From contig JBGUQC010000004.1 of the NCBI GenBank assembly GCA_045130665.1, forward strand, positions 558,001 to 622,000: a stretch of 64,000 nucleotides of DNA, read 5' to 3'. The position numbers and the translations under genes were made by a program. The notes below the pieces were generated by a model. It was not told the origin of the DNA, did not search any database, and saw only the letters and a program-made list of their open reading frames with translations. This stretch comes from RGIG8124 sp045130665 (GTDB lineage: Bacteria > Bacillota > Clostridia > Christensenellales > CAG-917). The first letter of the stretch is position 1. Every line of letters begins with the position of its first letter. Of the stretch, positions 27,201 to 40,900 are shown piece after piece.

Positions 27201-30200
27201 AATGTTGCATTTCCGTCTACCAATGTATTCTTCATTGTTACATTCAATGTTGTTGGATATCCATATCCATCAAGGCCTGAACCAAATGATGAATAGTAGA
27301 ATGGATCAACTACGATTGAACGATACTTAGCTTCTGTAATTCTCTTGATAGATCTATCTGCAATGTAGACATCAATTTCAGAATTTACTGTTACACCATC
27401 AGCAAGAACGTATGTGATTGGGAGTTTAACTGTTGTTCCGAATAAATCGTTTGCAGTTACATACTTATATGTTCCGCTTGAAGATGTTGAGTAAGTCTTA
27501 TTAGATGCATCATATGCATATCTTTGTCCTGCATAACCACCATTACGTACACTCTTCAATTCGCTTGTTGTGAGTGCTACATATGTACCAGTTGCTCTAG
27601 TTGCCTTTAAGATTGTATCGTCAGCAATATTGACCTTGACTTCATACTTGTTCTTTAATACTACAGATAATGTTGAAGCATTGATATTAGCAATTGATAA
27701 GATTACATTGTCTCTGCTTACGCCTCTGTATTGGAAGCTCATATATCTTGTTTCACTGCCATTATTTACAGCAACACAGTATGTTGAACCATTATTCAAT
27801 GTAACTGCTGTACTTGCTAATGAAGCACTTGTGAATGTATAGAGCAATGTTCCTGCATTAGATTCTTCTGTATCAAGAACAATATTTGTTGATGTGACTG
27901 TTGCCTTATTGTTGACTGTATCAATAGCAATTCTGCCACCAGCAATCTTAATATCTGAGTAGTTGTATGAATAGTACTTAACTTCTTCACCATTTACTAC
28001 CTTGAGATATAATCCTGCGTTGTATAACAATGTAATACCAACGATTCCAGAAGTTCCATTGATTACGATAGCATTTGCCTTTTCTTCCTCGGTTAATGCC
28101 TCTTCCTCAACCAAAGCAATTTCAGCTGTATAAGTCAATGGCATTGTTTCGCCTTCGAGATATACATTTTGCATTGAACCACTTTCGAATAACAATTGTT
28201 GATCTGTTCCAGCTAAGTCACTATTTGTGATGATTCCGTATGGATCATAGTAATAAGTTGTTCCTTCTTCAACTTCAACAATGTTCTTGATGCTGATTGG
28301 CTCAATTGTTAAGTATACTGGATAGTTAATTGTGATATGATCTGCAACTACTTGTGCATATACATATGTATGTGTTAATCCAGCAATTGTATAAGTTAAT
28401 GGCTCGAAAGTTGAAGCATTTACCCATCTTACAGTTAATGGAACAATAAGTGTTGAACCTTCAACTGTTGACTTGTAGTTGACTGTCTTTGGTAATCCAG
28501 TTGTGAATTCAGATGTCTTTAATGTGTAAGATTGTGTTTCAATCTCTGTTGCATTTGCATCATATGTCCATGTTGTATTACCAATTTCAATCTCTGTTGC
28601 GTTGATAACCTTTAATGCGAATGTGATGTCATGACCACTATATTCATAATAGTTGTCTGAAATTACTTCACCATCAACTTCAATTACTAAGTCATCTGCA
28701 AGGTCAATACCTGTACCGAATCTTGCGGATCTTCTTGCGATACCTTCTGTTAATTCATTAACAGTAACAATTCCTAATAATTCCCAAGTTACTGCAACTT
28801 CTTTAACTATTGGTGTATCTCCACTAATTGTGATTCTTGCAATTGTTGGCATTGAACCGATACTTGCTGCACTTGCTTCTAAATTCAAATCATCTGCTGT
28901 GCTGTTACCATCATAGCCGAATTCAACCTTTGTGATTTCTGCACCGAGGTTGTTGAAGATTACCTTGTATTCTAATGTTTGTTTTGCAGCTGTTGCTGTT
29001 GCATATGCATCTACATACATTAAGAGATACTTGTTGTTGTTTTCATCAGTTGCAAGTGTATCAATGCTTGGTACTACATCACCAGATACATTGATTCCAC
29101 CAACGCCCTTGAATCTAACTGAGATATCATTTACTAATACATCTTCACCTGTGTAGCTTGCAAAATTTGCAGATACACTTGTTGGGATTGTCCATGGTGT
29201 TAATGCATCATAGTAAAGAACGCTTGCATCTTCACTATCGACTGTGAATGTTGAACCATTGAGTTCTATATCAGCTAATGTGTAATCTGGAGTTGTAATT
29301 GTAGTATTTACAGTCTTGTTACCTAATGTCATAGATACAACATATCTTGAACTTGAATATGTTGGTAAGTATCTTGTTGTATTCCAACTGTCTACGATTA
29401 CTAAGTCCTTATCACCGTTATAGCTTTCTACTAATACGATTGTTACATCTTGTAAGTAATCTGAACCAGTACTATCAATTCCTCTTAATGCGTTCCATGC
29501 TGCCTTGTAATTTGCCATTCCGTTTTCTGCGGTCTTATCTATTGCAAGGAAGTAATATTCTGGATGTGTTGCATATGTTAATGTATCAACACTCAAGATG
29601 ATTGGATCACTTAATTCATTAAGTGGAGCATATACTCTAGATGTATAGTTCTCAGCCTTTCTTAAATCCTTTGGTCTGACATCGTCGAAGTCAATACCAT
29701 AGATATCTGTGTTGTAGAAGTATACATTCTTGATAGACTTGCTTGTTACAGATAACTTAAGTGAGATATTTTGTGGTACGTATGTTACATTACCATCTTT
29801 ATCCATTGTGTACTTAGAACCATATTCTACATTTGAAGAGATGTACTTAGCTGGTACTTGAGCATAAATTGTACCACCCTTGTAAATATTGGTTATCTCT
29901 TTGGTCATTGCAGCATCTGAATAGTATTTAACTTGTTCCCAATCAGGTGTCATGATATATGGAGTTGTTACTCCCTTGAATGATACGCTGAGAGTGCTAT
30001 ATTCATCTGCTAAGTACCAATATGGGTTGAATGTATCTCTTACCTTAATAGATGTTGTGCTTGCGATCATTTGTGTGAAGTTAATCTTCTTATAGAAGAC
30101 TTGTGCTCCACCTGTTGAATCATCGCCAACAGAAATCTTTACATACAATTCGTAATCATTGTTTTCTAATCCTTCGTAACTTACATATCTCTTAATATAT

Positions 30201-31900
30201 CCCTTTACAGACATTGGATCTGTATCACTATCTGCATGAGGTGTGATTAAATCACTTTCAGATACAGAGATTGTAATTAACTTCTTATTTACGAAGTATG
30301 GACCAGAAATTGTTACAACATCTCCATATGTTCTTGTTTGTGGCTTTGTAGCACCCTTGAATGTTAAGGAGATTGTTGAACCGAATGATGTTTGACTATC
30401 TGTGCTTGAAACAGATGCATCGATTGTATTTCCATCATATGGGTTGAAGTTGTATTCTGTGTTGACTGATTTTACTTCTGCAGATGCAATCTTAATTGGG
30501 ATATAAACAACTTGTGCAATATATCCGTTTTCTGCATACTTGCTATTTGTTACAGTCTTTGGATCTACATTTCCATTGAATCCGTATTCTGTATTTCCAT
30601 CTGCTGTTGTGTATTGTGCAAGGATGAACTTCTTGCAGTTATCACCAGATAAATTCTTACCACCAACATAGAATGGAATTGTTACATCAATGCCCTTATA
30701 GTATTGGACTACTCCGTCAACTGTAATTGCATCTAATGCATCTTCGAGAGCTGTTGTATCCCAAATACCATAGTACTTAACTCCACTACCAAATGACTTA
30801 TTATTTGTATACTTACCATCTACATACTTATAAGAAGTAATATAGTTAATGAAGTCCGCCTTGGTTATTACACCACTCTTTCCTAATGTTGTAGCCAAAT
30901 CAAGAGCACTTAAGTTATTGAATGACTTAATACCAGCATCTGATGCCGCTGTTGATGTCTTATAGAACTTTGAAATACCGCTTGATGCTATTTCAACATT
31001 GCTCATTGGAACTGTGATAGTATGAGAAATACCACTCATATAACCCATTGAATATGTGAATCTTACTTCAACAGATGATGATGCGAAGTCATATCTGTAT
31101 GATGAATAATCCCATTCAATTGTTCCAGCAGGAACAGTTCTACCTGTCATTCTGGTCTTGTTGAAATCCATTTGTGCATAAACTGGATCTGTAATATCTT
31201 CTGGATAAATCTTTGTTGTTCCATTCAATGAAGTTGTATAGTAGAGTTTTCCATCTTTATCTAAGTGTTGATAATATGTTGTACCGGATGTACTAAATCC
31301 ACCATTTAAGTTTGCATTGTATGTGCCTGTTGTCAACATTACATTGCCATTATCATCTCTCTTTACATAGTAATTCCATGCTGGAGTTGCACCTGTCTTG
31401 AAGCTGAATGACAAGTTGTTGCCAACTAAGTTCTTTGCAACTGTTCCTAATGTCCATGTTCCACCAGTTTGGAATGAAATTCTTACCAAGTCTGGTAAAT
31501 CAGATACATCGGATGTCATATTTCTTGTAATTGTTGACTCTTTCCAACCAGAGTTATAGCTATATGCTTTGAGGGACTTGAATCCATAATCGTTGGTTAC
31601 ATATACAGGAACTGCTGCGACAACAATGTTAGAAGCGTATCCATAAACGTATCCAGCAAATACTCTTTCTTTTTCACCTTCTGCTGGTGTGAAGTCTACT
31701 GTACTTGAATCCCATGTGATTTGAGAACCAATTACTAATCCATCTCCTAAACTATGATAACCATTCAAGAATGTGATATTTGCCATGCTTGGGAATATCG
31801 ATGAATCTTGATATGCTGTTGCATTCAATACAAGTTCCTTTTGATTTGAACCAACTAATGCATAACCTGCTCTATTTGCTGGGTCTTCAATAACAACTTC
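24218..31900 (-). repeat. C-terminal Ig-like repeat array of the giant lipoprotein
   Basis: About 2,560 residues of beta-rich repeats of roughly 150-350 residues. Each copy has a start like FNPYDG, FNPYWY, YYDPYG, VDPFYY, FDPYAD, FDPFTV, IDPYKY or IHPYAP (near 30440, 30015, 28245, 27300, 26570, 25985, 25330 and 24970), then a segment of the kind PTSLTVNVKNG, a W strand (VWSF, DIVWAI) and YKGGVVYVQA or YEGGTYYANA. This resembles bacterial Ig-like domains of the Big_4 kind; the assignment is by eye. No sortase signal follows; the protein ends in small residues. Confidence 0.6.
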
Positions 31901-34900
31901 TGTTGGAACTGTACCAGATACAGTTGCTGTAGCTGCTTCATCAAATGCAAGCAATGAGTGTGTTACTGATGTATTTTCAGTATTGAGTGGGTTAATTCTC
32001 AAAACCAAGAACTCTTGTGCATTAGTACTTACTGAACTATGAGCACTTGTCTTTGGTAAGGTGACATCATATTGTGTTTGAGATGATGTACTTGTTGCAC
32101 TTCTTTCGGATGTATATCCATATGCTTGTATAGTGTTACCATAAATTGCTGTACGTGCACCATATGATTGAGCACTATTGTATCTTGTCTTACTTGCATT
32201 AATATATAACTCAATAGCTTGAATACCAGGAGTCATATGATATGAAGATGTAAGACCATATTTTGTTGGATCTGGATCTAAATCAATATAGATTTCAGCT
32301 GTTGGATTTGCAACATTTGAACCCATACTTGCGAATGGCAATGGCAAGATTGAACCGATTAAGTGTGTTAAGTTGGATATTGTTGAACCAGCCAATCTTG
32401 CAGCAAGACCTTCAAGATTCAAGTAACCAGCCATTGCTAAGATATATTTTAATAATGTTACAGGCATTGACTTGACATATGGTTCAAGTTTTTGAACTCT
32501 TGCAGCTGTTGTTGTTAATGAATCAAATGACTTGAATAAGTTAAACATTGCATCACTTGATCCACCCCAACCAGATAATGATGAACCGCCACTTTCTCCA
32601 TCGGTTTGCCATGATAATGAAGACTTATTTACAAAGAATTGTGTATCAGAGTTATCAATACCCTTTTTTGTTTCGCCTGTTTCCTCATCTTTACCTCCAC
32701 CTTGGAATAATGAGAACAACATAATATAAATCATACATAACAATTCATTGAATGCTTCCTTATTGAATTCAATATGTAATGATGTATACTTCATATCTGT
32801 TGCAGTAACAGCTATTTGACCCATATTTGCATAGAATGGATGGTAATTGTTACTTGTACAGAAGTCTATTTCGATAGACTTGATTAATCCACTCAAGTCT
32901 GGTGAGTATGAGTAGTTACCCTCTTTATATCTTCTATCTCCAGTAATTTCTTCTTCGCCACTATCTGCTGGTGATAAAGCGGATGATGTTGTTGGTTTAG
33001 AGTATCCACCTAAATCTGCTCCCATTTCATTTGCAAATGTGAATAATGAGCCGTTTTCTTTACTTAATAACTTTCCTAAATCTAATGGATCTAATAGATT
33101 TTGGAACCAACTTGCAATACCTGATAAGAAGTTAAATCCTGCAAGTACTAAGTCATTGTTATAGAAGTAAATATTTGCATTACCACCATCACTAAGAGCA
33201 TCTCCATTATAACCTGGATGATATGATGTTAAAGCTAAGTGTAACTTGTAGTTTGTTTGAGCATCACTATTTACTTGGCAATATTCTTTCTTACCAGTTA
33301 ATGTAATTGAAGATGTCTTGTTAACTCTGTTAGCTCTTATACCACCAAATGCTGTTCCTTCTTCAATAATTGTATCAACCTTTCTGTCAATGTGAATTGA
33401 TACACCTAAATTGACATTATCAATAACTGTTTGTATCAATGCACCTGCACCAGATACATTAGATAATGCTAATCCAGCCATACCATATGATGCTTTAGCA
33501 ATCAATGAAGCAACATCTAATTGTCTTTCCTTCATACTAATGCTGAAGTCACCGAGTGAGATGGATAATTGTGTTCCTACACTATCTAATACTGCAGTAA
33601 TATCAACGCTTGAAATACCACCGTCATCTGCTGAATATCTTAAGTCGAATTCGAGATATTCCATTGGCATATCGCTTAAGTCAATATCAAGTCCAATCAT
33701 ACCGATTAAAAGATCAAGAACGGATTTTTCTAACTTCATAGATAATCCACCATGCTCAATACCTAATTCAAGATATAATGAACCACTTGCTTGTGATACG
33801 GCTACTTCATCACTTGCTGTGCTTACTGCTACTGCATCAGCAGCCTCTGCACTGGATGAAGCTGTTCCAGATAACTTCTTGGTTGAAGCACCAAGTAATC
33901 CAGCTAATCCATGGAATGCAATACCACCTAAACCTAAACCTTCGAGGTTGAGATAAATTGCATCTGAGAATGTATTGCCGTTTGTTGTTAATGTATAAAT
34001 ATTACCTGTTGGTTCTAATCTTGAAGAGCCAAGATAATAGATTTCCATAAAGGTCTTGTTAATAGGTGTTCCTTCGATTATTTCGATAGCTAAATCACTG
34101 AATAATAATCCAGAGATGCCATATTTCATAATAGCTGCAATATTAATATCAGCCTTAACATTCAATACAACGTTAATTGTTTGAGATGGTAAGTTGAGGA
34201 TAATATTATTTCCATCGATTCCACTTAATACACCACCTAACAAATCTCCTTCCCCAAGTAAATCAGCCAAGAACTTGCCGATCCATGCTGAGAATGAATT
34301 TGTATATTCAGCTTGACCTTGTCTTAAGCCTTGAGATGAAAGGTTGAGCTCGCCAACTACACTTAAACTTACAACTTCAAGACCAATATTACCAGATTGA
34401 ATATCGTATACCATTTGATATGGACTTATATAAATTGTACCTGTATAGTTGTTTACATAATCAGCTTCACCTGCTTTAACTTGAGCAGCAGTTCCACCAA
34501 CTAATGCAATGTATGTATCATTTTCTGCATCGTACTTATGTGTACCTGCATCATCTTCTACATATTGACCACCTTCATATGAATATCTTGTACCTTCGTA
34601 CATAGTAATTTCTTCGTATTCATCTTGTACGTACTTGAAGAAGTGGAAGTCTCCCTTTCCTGTTTCATATGACCATGGTGCCATGTATACTTTGGTTACA
34701 CTTGCTGAAGTATAAACGTAATTACGTCCAATCTTTGTGAATAATAAGTCTGAATCTACAATATACTCTGGTCTAGTTAAATCATCTGTATAATCAACGT
34801 ATAAGATTCCATCATATGCTGCTGCTTCTGCATCTGTTAATGCATAGTAACCACCTTGTTGATATCCATAGATTGTATTTCTATGACCAGATGTGAAGTA

Positions 34901-37900
34901 TGCGCTTGAAGATGTGTAATTTGTTCCAAGTACATTGATACTTGTATCCATTACTAATCCAGCCATTTGTGCAGCAGGTGCTTTCTCTCTACTCCATACT
35001 GTCTTTGTTGCTTCAAGTGCGAAGTAGAAGCTATCTGTAATCTTAGCATAGATATTGGTGAATAATTGTTCTTGATCATTATCTGAATCGAAGGCAATCA
35101 TTAATGCACCAATTTCTGGGATATAGTTGGAATCTTCTAAGCCTTGTGCATTTCTGATACGGTTAATAATTGCATTAACTGCTGCAGAGTTAAGTTGTAC
35201 TAAGAAGATTCTTGGGAATGTTGTCATTAATAAGTATCCAGCATTGCCCCATACTCCAGTTACATCTGTGACATTATCATCGATAATGTTTGCAGCAGAT
35301 GCTTCTGAAGAAACTGCATCTCTATCTGCTGTAGATGTAGCTGTTGCTGTTTCATGTCCGAGATATGAACCAACTGCATCTTCTAAAATCTTTGTTAATC
35401 CAAGGTTATCAATTGAGATATAACCTGCTTCACCAAGTAATGCATGTAAATCAACATAGATATTATCATTGAATAATACTATTGTAATAATTTCTGTTGT
35501 TTGATCTAATGCATAATTGTCATATCTTGAAATGACTATTGATGCTTGTAACTTGCTGAAGTCAGCTAAGTCTACGAATAAGTTGAGTGATAACTTATAT
35601 GATGGTGCAGTATTGCTACCAATATCGCCCTTGAATCTTGTATATAATTCAGCACCAGCGAATGATTGAATTAATTCTGCACTTTGTGCAACGTTAGCAA
35701 TTAAGTTCAAGATTTCACTTAAATCAACTACGTTGTCATTACCACTTTGTCCTGGATCACTATTTCCAAAGAGTGAGATATCAAATTCAACACTTAAGTT
35801 AAGTGTCATACTTGTGATATCCTTGTATGCTTTGAATGGAACACCATCTTGGTCTCTTTCTAGGTTGATTGAGAATGGCTTGTTGAATGTTCCTTTGATT
35901 CTGCCAACTTTCAACTCAATGTCGAATACACCCAAGCAAATGTATGCACCAGTTCCATCTTTTACAAGTTGCATTGAATATCCATCTAAGAAGTAATATG
36001 TATCTGTAGATGAAGCATCATAACTTGCTAATGTATAAACGTCTGCAGACTTTGTATATAAAGCCTTTAATAAGATTAATCTTTGTTCTGGTGTAAGTGC
36101 AACATAGCTTGAACCACTCTTGATATAATATTGAGTTGTTGTAGCTGTTCTATCAAATGTTGTTGCAACATAGTTGTTGCCACTAATCTTATATAATTGT
36201 GCACCAAGAATTACTCTGTCTGCATTTGTAATTGCAGAGTACTCTTTGACTAAGTTATATGTATAGTTGCCAGTTTCTACATAATATGTAGCGCCTATAG
36301 TAATTGAAGAGTAGTTTGCTGGTTCAACAACGTTGTGGCTTGCATCATATAATGTCTTAACAAGTAAGTACTTATCACCAAGTGTTAATTCTTCATAAAC
36401 ACCTGCTGATACTTCCTTATAATATGTTACATCAAGATTTGGATTATATAATGTTGCAACATAGTTGTTTCCATCCTTAGTATAAACTGCCTTAAATAAT
36501 TGTTTTTCTGCTTGTAATAATGGTCTGTAGTAATCATCTTCAATTCTATCAAGAACATCAACATACTTCTTCAAAGCATATTCACTATCAGAAATCATTA
36601 CATATGTGTTATCAGCAGATACTGGTGATACATAGTATGTCTTAGAAATTGAATCATATGCATATGATATTGTTGTTCCAGCAATTGATGTGTATTTGCT
36701 TTCGTCTGAATATGTTAATAATCCAGATTCAATACCAATGATTGCATATAATGCAATGTGTCCATCGTCGTCAAAGTCTAATGTAATACCTGATGTATCT
36801 TTGCTATCATTTACTCTTAATGTTGGAAGAGCTGCCTTAGCTTCATCTGAAAGGTTTGTTCCAAGTAATTCAACTATAGAACCAATTAATGCTTCCTTGA
36901 ATCCAATTGTTAATACGTCGTTGGAAATCATGATCTTTCCTACAACTGCATCGAGGATTGCATAAATTGTACCGCCGATTCCAATTTCTCCGAGTAATCC
37001 CATATTTACATCACCATTGTCAATAGCTGCTGCATAAGCATTGCTATCAGCTGCTGATGATGATTCACCGCCACCAATTAACTTAGATAAGTTCAATCCT
37101 TCATACTTAACCTTATCGAATAAATCACCAAGATTTGGGAATTGTACTGAGAAGTCAGATAAGTCAAGATAGATATTTAACAATACGTTGCCGTCATCAT
37201 CTTTTACGAGTTGAGCAATTAATTGGATTGTTGTTGGTTCCCATGTTGGTTTATTGTAATCAAACGTTGCGAAGTATGTTGTTCTTAATCCAATATTTGC
37301 ATAAATTGCTGTTCCAGCAAGCATTGATAATACATCACTATCTCCGCTCTTTAATCCATCGATTAAGCTTGAGAGATTTACATATGCTCTTAAGTCAATA
37401 GAAAGATCAAACTCTGTTTCGAAGCTATATCCAGCATCTGTTAGAGCTGTTGCTACGAAGTTAAAGTCTCTTTCTAAGAATGTTGACATTTGTTGTGTGA
37501 AGTTCAAGATATCTTTTACTGTTACAGTGAACTCTGCCTCTGCACCAATTTCAGCTGACTCTAATCCGCCAAGTAAACTGAATACATCGAAGTTATCATT
37601 CTTGATACCGTCAATTAAATCTTTGAGGTTGAGTGTGATGAGTCTTGTGTAATCCATTGTGGATAATCCAGCAATATCAATCTTGTATGCATCACCTTCA
37701 AATTCATATTCTGTTGTACCAATTGTATACTTCCAACCATCGTTGTAAGTTAATTCATATTGTGTGCCATCAACTTTGCCATATACTTGTGTTGATACAT
37801 ATAATGTATCTTTGTATAAGAATACGACATCATCATTATAGATATGAGTTACTACTTCACCGTTTTCATCAACGATTTCATTTCCGAATGCATCATATTC

Positions 37901-40900
37901 AACATATGTCCATAACTCTGTTTCTTTATTATAAATAGCATTGTTCTTTCCATCTGCTGTGTATGCAGGAATTGTTGAGTAAACTGTTCCTCTGAATCTT
38001 TGTGTTGCAAGAACTTTTGCATCTTCATTAGATAATGTGTAATACCAGTATCCATCATTATCATCTCCAGATGCTGCATCATCTAAGATACCAAAGACAT
38101 CATAAGTTAATTCTACGAATTCATTATTAACGAAGCCGTAGTACTTGTCTCCATTCGCCTTTTCATTTGTGAAGTTGTGTTTCTTATAATCGATTGGTGA
38201 AACAATACTATAAGCAGCTTTTGCAGCATCTGCAACTCTTACCATACCATCTCTTGTATATACCTTACTTGAGTAGTTATTTCCTGCAACTGCAGATACA
38301 CCGCTTTCTGAATAGATCCATGTTCCAGCAACACCTGAATGGTCTGTAGATTCAATCTTTACATAACCCTTTGCTGTTCCATCGAGTCCATAGTATTGTT
38401 GTGCACTATCATAGTTAGATACTGTTCCCTTTCTGTCAACTCTCATGAAGTTGCCATAGTAGAATGAGTAATCTTTTGTTGTTTGGTTAATATTGTTGTA
38501 CTTAGATAATCCACCAAAGTTCAATACAGAGCCAGTGTCAATGCTTGTAGATAATCCACTTACATATAAGCCTGCCTCCATCATTGACTTACCTTCGTTA
38601 TCATCTAAGATTAATCCTAATGAGAAGCTGTATGGGTTCAATTCGCCTCTTACGAAGATTGTGAAGTTTGGAATGTATCCTTCGTATTGCTCAAATCCTG
38701 CTACTAATTCATTGAGTAACATCTTTAAGAATCCAGCGCTAATTGCAATACCATATGCTTGTGTATAGATATTGAAGTATGCTGCAGAAAGATTTACATT
38801 TGTTCCTGTTGCTTGTGAGATTGCATCATACATACTTGTTGATGTTGCTGCATCTTCACTTGCTGCAGAAGCTTCAAATACTTCTTCCTTTTCGTAGTAT
38901 AAGAGGTCGTTTAGTAAGTCTTCTACTGAGAATGCTGTTGTATCGACATAAATCTTTGCTTCGTCACCAAGTAAGTATGACATATCAAGATATAAGCCAC
39001 TTGTTCCAACAGTATCATCTCTATCGTAGTACAATCCGAATACGTGGTTACGTGTTCCATCTGAATAAACTGCTCTCCAGAAGTCGATTGCGATTTCTAC
39101 GTTGTAAACATCTAAACCGAATTGGAATTCATTTGTTTCAAGGTTTGTACCAAGTAATAATGAACCACCATATGTGATTTGTATTGTGAACAATACAGAT
39201 CCTTCAAGTTCTGATGCAATTTGAATTGCTGTTTCTAAGTCTCCAACAAGTCCACCAAGAACATTTGCAAGAGTATTTGTTGCACCAGATGAGTAAAGAA
39301 TGTAGTAATTTGTCTCTACACTGTTATTAATGAAATCTGTGCTGCTTACTTCACCAGCAGAAATATAACTTCCATGTCTATAGAGATATACATTGTTTAC
39401 ATTTCCTGATCCATCTACTGTTAATGTACCATCATCAAGCATTTCACTTGCCAACTTAACGAAATCTGTACCATTTCCAGAATAGTATGTACCATTTGTT
39501 GCTGGGATATATGTTCCGCCAGCTTCTGGACGTAAGTTGTAGTTGGTTGTTAAATCAATTGTTGGTTTAACTTCTAATGCCTTGTAGTCATTTACTGGCA
39601 TATAGTAATCGCCTTGTGGATCAAGAACCTTAACATATGTACCAGTTGCACTGTGACGTGCTACAACTCCTGCTTGATAGATTGTATGTTCATTATATTT
39701 ATTAGCGTTGCTCTCTCTTGCATATTCAGAAAGTGACATGTAAACTTTTGCAGCTGACATGTAGAACTTACCATCAAGAGCAAGTGAAATGTAGTAAACA
39801 TCATCTGTATTTACATATTCGATACCACTTGCAAGATAGATAGATGCATGTGAGAAATCAAATCCACTATGTTCTACGCTATAATCTGCAATAGATACAT
39901 ACTCATCAATCTTATCGTCGAAGACGAATAAGATATCCTTGTATGAATAATCACCTTCACTTAATGTTGTTTCATATTTATCGTTATATTGAGCAACTGT
40001 TAAGAATGTATATGTTAATTCATCATATACGTAAATCTTAGCATCACTTGCTGAGTATGATGTATATGTAGCTGAATCGATGAGCTTGTATGCCCACTTG
40101 CCATAGCTTACAGATGTTGGTGTCTTAATTCTTACATAAGAACCATTTTCATCTCTTGTATATTCAGTTCTACATTGAGCACGTGTATATACATGGTTGA
40201 GTGAAATCTTCTTGATTGTTGTTGGATTCTCAAGAGGCATACCAACTTGGAATGTTGAGTATTCAATTCCACCAATAATAATAGGTGTTGTAAAGTCTCC
40301 ATTGAATGTATCATCAAGATCGATTACCTTTTCATATTTTCTATCTGCTCTTACATAGACATAGATAGAATTCTTGCTTAATTCATGATACTCTCCACCA
40401 TTTAAGAAGAAGTAATCTACAGATGCATCGAATGCAAAGATTTCCTCATCAATTGGTGTATATACATAATCAGCTTCTGCACTGAATCTTGCAGCCTTAA
40501 CTGGTTCTGAACCAAGTCTTACATCGCCAGTATATTGAGTATCTGTGCCAGCAATATACCAATCATGGCTTGTTGTATCATATGTTACTGCTACGTATTC
40601 ATCTGCAACTACACCGTAGAATGTTGCACTTCCGTTTGCGATGAGAATTTCACCTGTAACTTCACGTGTTGTATTGCTTGCATATACCCATGTTTCTAAT
40701 TCCTTGCTGTATACAACAGAAATGATTTCATTATTAGCAAGTACTGCATAGCTGCCATCATAATCGATGTAATATACTGTTCCAGCATATTGGTCATTAG
40801 ATGTAACTTCTACCCATGCACCTAATGCTGCAGAATACTTAACCATCTTGTTGGTATCTGTTACATATAAGTTATCCTTAGAATATGTGGTTGCACTATA

